Below, one piece after another: positions 33,450-64,000 of a stretch of 64,000 nt of DNA. The notes below the pieces were generated by a model. The model ran no database searches, was not told where the DNA came from, and was given only the letters and a program-made list of their open reading frames with translations. Both the position numbers and the translations under genes were made by a program. Position 1 is the stretch's first letter, and every line of letters begins with the position of its first letter. Source of the stretch: Tomocerus qinae (lineage: Eukaryota; Arthropoda; Collembola; Entomobryomorpha; Tomoceridae); assembly GCA_020055645.1 (NCBI GenBank), contig CM034546.1, positions 120,888,375-120,952,374 on the forward strand, written 5' to 3'.

Positions 33450-35170
33450 TGTGTTAGAATAATAATACTACAATTATGAAAATGTATATTTGAAGATCAA
33501 GAATTTAAAGATTTTATGTTTTCTATGTCATTTATGTAATTTCTACTTTAGATATTTTCCCTAGTACTTAGCTATATACTACCTGTATAAATAATTAACA
33601 ATTTTATGTAATTACTGGTGGAGTAACGAAAATATTAGGTAGTAGCACGTACAAAGTTTCTTCCGAATCTCCACAAGTAGAATGACAAGAAGTTTCTAAC
33701 AGAAAGTAAAAGTTATACATAAAATGTAGTGCATCTTTGGTTATCAGACCAGAATTATTATGTCAGTATACAAGGAATGATATAACAAAGGTGCACCTTC
33801 CACAATGTGCTTGAGGTATTTTATTCAACACGCATTTTATATATCTAAACAGTCCCCTGGCCTATACTTTGTAATTGCACCTTTCCATTGCTTTGTTTAA
33901 GGACAAGTCACTTCTTGTATGTTGTCAGTACATTTTATAAAAGTCTATTGAGTGTATAGGAAAACATTCTTTTAATTCGCTTGCAAATAGGAGATCGTTT
34001 AATTTCCACCTAGAATTCCGGTACATAAAATAATGTCGGCAAATGAGTGATATCAAGTTCTACCGTATAGTGGCAATTAGAATTGCATAAAGGAAGATGC
34101 AGAATGATATTTTTTCTTATTACTATTACGTGTACAAATCTTACAATTAGGTATAGGTAGTCTAACTAGCTTTAATAACCTATCTACCTAGTTTATAAAC
34201 AGGTTTCTTGTTTACTTCTACTAGATCTATACCCCTAAATAAATGACACTATTGTTCACCATCTACTACATGACAATTAAATAAATACTATCTTTTATCA
34301 CTATCTTTTCAAATGGGACACTGAGAGAGGTTAAGGTAACCAGCCTACTACTATAGTAAACACTTCATGTATGCAAATAAATGCAACAATATTGCTTTTA
34401 CTTCATTTCAATCAGTACATAATTTGAAAATACTTTTGTAGCGTATCATCAAAATGAATTATGCAAAACTTTCAGCTTCACTTGCACTAGATCTAAAACT
34501 TGTCAAGTCCTGTAGACTCATTTGCTTTGTTGATTACGTTACTATCTCACTCTCGTGTATATCTCTACGCAGTATAGTAGCTGTAAATGAACGAAATTCT
34601 AGACAATACAAAAACTTAGGAATTCCAATTAGTCTGTGATACACATGAGAATATTTTGATGCTGAAACAAAGAAACTTTTAAAAGTGATCTATACGATAC
34701 TTAAACTTCACTTATTACATTTTATTTAATATTCAGCGAACGACGTAGTACTTGTGAATAACAGCAAAAAATGGCAATGGTTTCTGGTTTCAATTTCAAT
34801 GCTACATCCAAAGTTTGATATTTTCATAAACAACAATTAAAATGGAAGCAAACGAACTGAAAAGATGATTCACTGGTTATTGATATGAGTATTCACTTCA
34901 AAGGATTCTCGCTGTTATTACGGAATAGTTTTATTGATTCGAGATTTACATATAATTACATGCTGGAAATTAAATTAGTAAGCCTGTGTTATAAAACAGA
35001 AGCCATGCATTCTCTTGAAAAGCAAATCGAATGTTTTTAAGTACTGTAAGTAATGTACACCTGCAGCATCACATAAACCTTCATTTTCTCGTTCACCTTT
35101 TGACTTTGATAATGTTGGATGACTGTGGCAAGTGACTTAGTATACTGTAGTGTAATAAAATTGAAATAGC
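33450..35170. other. Intergenic between takeout-like gene and MCAD
   Basis: About 1.7 kb AT-rich. It includes the takeout-like promoter on the left and the MCAD 3' end on the right. No gene or repeat was recognised. Confidence 0.5.
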
Positions 35171-37651
35171 TTAGATTTTCTGCTTGAATCTGCTGACCAA
35201 CTGCCTGGAAATGATCATTTTTTGTATTTGGGAAGTTCCTTCATAAATTTGAAATATTTTGGCATCTCTCATTAGTTTCTCCACAGGATATTCCGTGTTG
35301 AAGCCATTTCCACCAAAGATCTAAAAAGAAGACATTCTATAAAACGACTGGGAAGAAATAATGGGGCTAGGTGATTATGCTGGAAATGATGGTTTGACAT
35401 GTCGTGTAATATCTTTAGAAAATAACAATGCCGTAGTCTATAGGATCAATCTGTAATGACAAATTCACGGGAGCAGAAAAGAGCTAAAATTGAATTTGTT
35501 TGTCAGCTATACTAACCTGAACAGCGTCAGATGCAGCTTTATTTGCAGTTTCTGCAGAAATTGATTTAGCAATGGATGCAAAATATGTGTTCCGGCGTCC
35601 CTGATCGATTTCCCAAGCAGAGCGGAGCATCATGAGTCTAGACACTTCAATCCCAATTGCCATATCAGCCAATAAATGAGAAACAGCCTGCCATCAGCCA
35701 TGCCATACGGTCAAACATTCATGGACAAGATTAAATATATCATTCCTTTCATTTGTCAATTTTCCGATTGCCCTTTTTTATTATCTGATGCTCCTACACA
35801 CTCGCTATCTGTACCTGGTGATTTATGATTTCAGTTCCAAAAGTTTTTCTCTGCAGCGCATATTTAGTTGCTTCGTCTAGAGCTCTTTGAGCTAACCCAA
35901 CTGCTCCTGCCGCTACCTAAATAAAAAAATACACTTTAAAAATACATTTCATCTGTACGTCCTTGAAGACAGAAATGTGTCTCCACATGTCAATTCGTGC
36001 TATCCCACAATCCAAATATTTAAGTACAGGAGGCCGAGTCCTGTCAAATGCTGTCATTGCAATCTTAAATCCAGCTCCTTCTCCTGTGAGTAAATTCTCT
36101 TTTGGAACACGAACATCTTCAAAGGACAGACCTCTAACATCCGAACACCGTTGCCCCATATTTATTTCCTGTTCATACAAATCAATCTCTTCAGTGTGTA
36201 CAACTCTTTCATCTTATCACTCCATTCCATCCCAATACATCTGATATGTAAATTATCTAGTAGGCAAAAAAATAATCTGTCAGCTGTACTTTACGTCCAA
36301 GAGTAATTCCTGGTGAATCCGCATCAACAATAAAACCAGAAAAGGCTTTGTTAGCCGATGCTTTGGGATCTGGATCTGTTCTTGCCAGTACAAAAAACCA
36401 ATTTGCAACACCTGCTCCAGTTATCCACATTTTCTGACCGTTGATTATATACTCATCATTTTTCTTTACTGCACGTGTTTTTATTCCTGCGACGTCAGAA
36501 CCAGCACCCGGTTCGGTTACACAGTAAGACTGCAGTGGTAATAAAATAAATTATTAGACTATTCGAATAATATTTTACGAGTAATTTATGTGCATACGGC
36601 AACTAAAGGCTCTTCTAAAAATCGTCCAACGTATTTCTTTATTTGAGCATCAGTGCCGCCAATCAGAACAGGAGCAGCCTATTGATTCAATACAAAAAAT
36701 TTAACCTAGGATAAAGTTCATTGGCTAAACGACTATTTATCATTTACTGTTACTGAACTTACTCCTAGTCCATTTCCAGTAATCGCTGTTCTGACCCCTA
36801 AATTTAATTACACTCATTGAATTGAATTTTCTTTCATCGCTGTACTGCTGTATAGATAAATCAAAGCAAACCTGAACAGCCATACGCATATGTTTCTCCT
36901 AGCAAACATCTATCAAGAGTACCAAGACCAAGACCTCCTATGATCATTGACAAAAAAGTAATGAGTGCATTATTATCTGTTTAGCATAAATCCTTGTTCC
37001 TGAAATGTTTAATTTTCAGTATCAATACCATATTTTTTAGGAACAAATTCATTTAGCAAGCCAATCGACCAAGCCTTCTTAAATATAGCCCAAGGAAATT
37101 CCATCGTCCTGTCTAGTTCTGCTGCTTTCGGAATTATCTCTTCTCTTGTGAACTTTTTTGCCACTTCAAGGAGCTCCCTCTGCGTGTCATTTAGCTCTAT
37201 GTGCATAAACATCTAGGTATATTGTCTTTTTATATTGAAATGATTAGTTTCATTGATTTTATCTTATAGATCCCAAGTGCATGAACAATGAAGCAGAGAA
37301 GAGTTGGAAAACTTTTATAGTAGCATTCATCATAAACTTTATGCTTGAATTTGTGTTTGTATCTATACTAAAGGCATTACCAATCTTAGGTATATATAAT
37401 AGAATAACAAAGATAAACTTATTATTACCAAAGTGGAACCCAACATCTGTTGTGGAATAAAAAACACGACCGTCATTGCGTAATGAGTCTGTGGCCAATT
37501 TCTGCACGTGTTTAACTAACCTGGTTGACTACATAGTAAATAGTACAGGTTTTTTACTGGAAAATTCTTGGAACATGACAAGTATCTTATAAAATTAATA
37601 AAAAGTTGCATGAATAGTTTAAAAATATACCATTACCTTTATAGCTGCCAT
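35171..37651 (-). CDS. Medium-chain acyl-CoA dehydrogenase, mitochondrial (MCAD/ACADM-like), 11 exons
   Basis: FAD flavoenzyme catalysing the first step of mitochondrial beta-oxidation of medium-chain acyl-CoAs and passing electrons to ETF. Exons: 37651-37637, 37501-37429, 37196-37029, 36937-36872, 36797-36763, 36678-36598, 36529-36290, 36168-36028, 35916-35815, 35687-35517 and 35320-35171. All phases fit, giving 413 aa (human MCAD is 421). The first coding exon is only 15 bases (MAAIK) and the second completes a short import peptide. Signatures: [84 protein letters not shown] and [10 protein letters not shown]. In the last, Glu391 is the expected catalytic base, at the MCAD-type position in the C-terminal YEGTSQ motif. 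Sequence is closer to MCAD than to SCAD or VLCAD. Introns are mostly 60-160 bases. Confidence 0.93.
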
Positions 37652-40600
37652 TGCAATTCCTAAAAAGTGTCTCCTCTTCTCCTAAAACTTTGCAAAGTTG
37701 CATATAAATTCGCTATTCCTGATGTAAATATTTATAGCTTCGTGACTTGGTCAAAAAGTACCTGAATCCAGTTCTCTCTTAGAATCTATGTAAAGTTAAA
37801 ATTTGATGCTGTAGTGTTTAATGGTATTTACTTGTTTACGTGCAACATTGAAGTTTGAAAGTCAAGTATCACATAATGGTACAATATCGATAATCATCCA
37901 GGACAAGTCATTTTGATACTTGTTTAGGTAGATAGACTATAACTCTCAACGCAATCACAAAATACAGCCCTATCTATACAGAGGTACTTCTATCTTATCT
38001 AAGTTACATACCTCTCTCTGTGCATTTCTTATCTTACTAATAATAGTGATATACTTTATATAGGTACTAAAACTTCGTTTTGCTGTGTAATATTTAACTA
38101 ATTATTAGCCCCTTCTTATATTTGCTCCAAGTACTAACAACACAGCATTATTATGTTGTGGAATTAACAACAGCTAATGATGACGTGGCTGACTTATCTA
38201 CAATATTCATAATAAAGAATTAATTCTAGTATATGATTTTTGTCATCCATCGTTAAGTGAAGTATGACATACAAACTGGTATCGGTTACGATATCAATGG
38301 TTCAAAATGCCCCATAAAAATCATTTTCAGTATAAATAGTTACTGTTACAAAATGACTATTACTTTAAAGCTATTTTAATAAGGTACCGATTGGGAAATG
38401 GTATGCAAACAGTGGTTGATCATTATTCTTCTCCATTTCTGCATTTTCTTTCATTTCAGGAGACATCTTTTAGTATTTACCACGATGATGTATATATGAA
38501 TCTTTAATAGAGCTCCACCTTGCCCTACTGCGTCTGTCTAAGAATTAAATCACTGTGAATGGAAAAGAGTAACACTTCATACATTTTAACATTGCAATCA
38601 GTACACTTTATACACATCCCAAAAGATTGCATGGATAAACACAACGAGAAGGTAGAGCTGGAATAAAATTGTTGTACAACTTTATTAACTAAATAACTAT
38701 GTTATAAATATGCATTAAGCTTTACTTGGAGTTTTTAAGTAAATTCAATTGACCACAATTGAATGAATTCATGGCCTTAGACGATGGATGAATTGCAGTG
38801 CAGGCTTTATTAAGCATGGAGTATCTAGTCCAGAACTAGTCCTTGCCTAAAAATAATTAAAGGCCCTAGGGAATAGTCTGTTGAGAAAAAGAAGAACGTA
38901 TTGCTTATAATAGTTTAGCCCATGTGTGTTACGTACTACTAGGAGATGTTGGAGAAATAATAGTATCATGCGAATAATATAATTATAGAAAGAATGGAAA
39001 CGAAGTGGAGTGAGTCGGAATCCAGTGAAAAGGGTTGTAGGTGAACTTGCCTGAAACTATTAATGTATCTAAAATGGTAAAGGTGATTGTAAAGGTGATC
39101 TGATCTAATAACAAGCAGACAGAGTTCTGCTAAGACACAGTTGGAGAATAAATAGTGAGGTGAACTTTTAAATATGTATTTATACTTGTCGGCATGTACA
39201 GGAGGTATAAGCCCCCCCCCCACGAAATCCAAAAAAAAAGTTTTGATTATTTGCCATTTTTAGGCCATTTTTGATTCATTTTCGTCAAAAGTGCCAAAAA
39301 TGAATATATATACATACTTAATATACTTTCGGAAGGGTGAAATATTAGCCTCCTCCGAAATTCAGGTCTGTATATATGTGTACGTGCTTGATTAATAGTA
39401 TATGCAAATGTACTAGATCATTTAAAGATGCTATTTTGGAGTGATGAAGAAGTTTACAATTTTGCAATATTTTATTTTTATTTTTGCCATTAGGTCAGAT
39501 CACCTTTGTTATTAGACCAGATCTCATTTGTTATTAGAAGATTTATTTTTCCAGTTTCTCAGGCGAGTTCACCTTATAGAAGAGTGAATAGAAATGATGA
39601 GAAGTTGATCCAGTAGACAACAGTGGATTTCAGCAGTGTTGTTGGAAAAATTCGTCAGTGGAAGTGAGTCTTTATTGGTGAAAACGGTATGGCAGGTTTC
39701 TTTTGGTTGTACATCTTTGCAATATCTGTAAGTATATGAGAGTTGGTGAATGCTCAGCTCAGCGGAAATAAAATGGGAAGGGAATTCGGGTCGAGTGAGT
39801 TTTTCGTTCATGAGTCTGAATGCAGAAAAGAGTTTGTTGTAGTTAGTTAGGTCGACTGGGTTGGGCTGATATATTTCGGATCTTAGGGAAAGAAAAGGAA
39901 AGTAAAGCAACTAAATATAAAGCTCTTCTTTGTACCTACATTAGTACTTTACTCCGACTTCCTTTCTCCCGTCGACTTTTGTTTTAGTTCAAGATGAGTT
40001 TATAGGAGCTGACACAAGTCAAAGTCAAGTCAAGCTAGGTCAGCTTATTTGCTTTCACTTCGTGTTTCAACCTTGGCTTCAGCCTGTCTCTGGACAAAGA
40101 TAAACGAAAAGACATAGCTCCAGATTGTACTCAAACCCAACAAGATAATCTACACATTACCTTATAGTAGTATTAGACATGCCTATACTTACGTTGTACT
40201 TAAAATACATATAGAAAATGCAATGAACACTCTGACATCTTTTATTTCCTACTATTTAGGTATACATTGCACTTTTCTTATAGCTACAGACAAACATAAA
40301 AGTGGCAAAATAAAATGTAACACCCACCTTTCACGTGTACCCTTAGGTAGGACAACCTTTTTTTCCAGACGAGGCCATAGGGCTAGAGGTGTACTATTTC
40401 AATACGATATCTTATACCTACCACGTCTGAGTCATAATATAAGGGTTTCGTCTCACCATCAAATGTCGACTTTATGAGATGTCCAGAGAGTAGACTTAAT
40501 CTTATACTATAATAATGCTTTGACAATCTACGTATGCTACTACCAAAAGAAATTGTTGCAAACTTTGGTATTTTAACCAACCACGTACCTCCTTCTCTTC

Positions 40601-41553
40601 CTACTTACTATCTTTTCTTACCTTCCCTTATACTTCATACTAATATCTCGATTGGGAAAAGTCAGAAGGGAGGGAACCTCATGTATACTTCACTCAAAAC
40701 TTTTATTGGACAAAACTTTTATATTTATTGGACGAGAAGAAAATGGTGGAGAAAGTAACAGGCCAGAAGGGAAGGATACTCAGATTTAATATACAGGTAC
40801 ATACACTATTATGTAGTTTGGTCACAGTCTGACTATTTTGTTAACCAACTCTTACCTTTTCGGCATATGAGTTCACAGCACAGGGGAGCTGTGACAAAAA
40901 TATACTCCTAATTGAATGAATTTCCTTGGAAAGTGAAAACAAGTTTTTTGTCAGACTCAAAAATATACACTGAAATTGTTGAATGAAATATTACTCCCGG
41001 CTTTTCTTCCCTATAAAAGGTTCATGTTAATATGGCAGCATCCAACGTCGCACACAATGCATGCGTCTAATGTTACAAAATTGAAGTCAACGTCCCTAAT
41101 ATTATAATGAGATCATCTTCTCCACTTACCTCACCAAAATAGAAACAGTTTTTGTGTCCTTTTCGCTATCATACAAAGTTAGACCATTTTATCTGAAGCT
41201 CACAATAGAAAATATGTAACAACAGAAGTAATCAGGATTATGTTCATATTTGGAGGCAAATTATATGTATAATGTATTGCGATGTTCCTAGAAGTCAAAA
41301 GAATTGTTCACCTAAGTATACGTCATCTCATTGATGTCATTAAATAAGAATTCTCCAAAAAAAAATCTCGAATTTTCAAACCAAAATAGGTTTGGCATTT
41401 ATTTTACTACATTGAAACGCATAATAATATTATATTATTACAAAAATGAAGGATTGACATTACTATACGCATAGAATAAGGAACAGCAGACAGGAACATA
41501 GTAGATAGAAAAGAATGAAGCTAGTCTAGGGTAAGTAAGGGGATAGGTATCTG
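37652..41553. other. Intergenic between MCAD promoter and cyclase 3' end
   Basis: About 3.9 kb with no confident gene. It contains the nested inverted-repeat element at 39039-39575. On the right, an AATAAA on the minus strand near 41393-41400 probably ends the cyclase mRNA about 155 bases past its stop. Confidence 0.5.
39039..39575. mobile_element. Nested inverted-repeat element (MITE-like) with poly-C core
   Basis: The outer arms aggtgaacttgcctga (from 39039) and the reverse complement of tcaggcgagttcacctt (to 39575) match at 15 of 16. Inner arms aaaggtgatctgatctaataac (39091-39113) reappear inverted in two overlapping pieces at 39490-39523. The centre holds a run of C at about 39211-39220 followed by acgaaat, and gcctcctccgaaatt near 39351. 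No ORF. The target duplication is not clear. It looks like a decayed non-autonomous DNA element, perhaps with a second repeat inserted. Confidence 0.55.
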
Positions 41554-63953
<22,400 letters not shown>

Positions 63954-64000
63954 CTGCAGAAAATTAAATGCTCACTAGTGTACATGTAATATCGATATCA

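Noticed and set aside
40223..40758. Small ORFs in the MCAD-cyclase interval
   Set aside because: No family resemblance, no convincing splice context, and lengths expected by chance.

Overview
The window is AT-rich eukaryotic nuclear DNA with GT-AG introns and genes on both strands. A takeout/JHBP-family gene and a Gyc76C-type receptor guanylyl cyclase point to an arthropod, probably a hexapod. The species cannot be fixed from the sequence. Exon joins below were worked out by hand from splice sites, reading phase and family motifs.

Layout. (1) 0.8-7.2 kb: a mitochondrial pair, an mTERF-family gene on the minus strand and mRpS23 on the plus strand, head-to-head about 1.3 kb apart. (2) 8.4-31.7 kb: four related plus-strand genes for secreted, single-pass membrane glycoproteins with 16 shared ectodomain cysteines. 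The domain order of the C-terminal half resembles insect/baculovirus F-type envelope proteins. Copy 1 is separated from copies 2-4 by two minus-strand genes: an orphan putative membrane protein and an intron-bearing homologue of bacterial cyclopropane-fatty-acid synthase. About 7 kb of nearly gene-free DNA follows them. (3) 31.9-37.7 kb: two compact minus-strand metabolic or secreted genes, a takeout/JHBP-like protein (300 aa) and a mitochondrial medium-chain acyl-CoA dehydrogenase (413 aa). (4) 41.5 kb to the right edge: a minus-strand receptor guanylyl cyclase of the Gyc76C type with at least 19 coding exons. It has a juxtamembrane region, one TM helix, a pseudokinase, a dimerisation coil, a cyclase and a Ser/Thr-rich tail. 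Most of its ectodomain lies beyond the window.

Mobile and repeat content is modest: a 232-bp TA-flanked MITE with perfect 28-bp inverted ends, a 17-bp perfect foldback inside an mTERF intron, a ~100-bp foldback with a poly-C run, a ~540-bp nested inverted-repeat element and a 20-bp tandem array with a 40-bp higher-order period inside a cyclase intron.

The most interesting items are the four-gene 16-cysteine envelope-like family, which has no visible gag, pol or LTRs and has introns in only one copy, and the CFA-synthase homologue, in which two of the bicarbonate-pocket residues known from E. coli are replaced (Cys to Asn, His to Gln).
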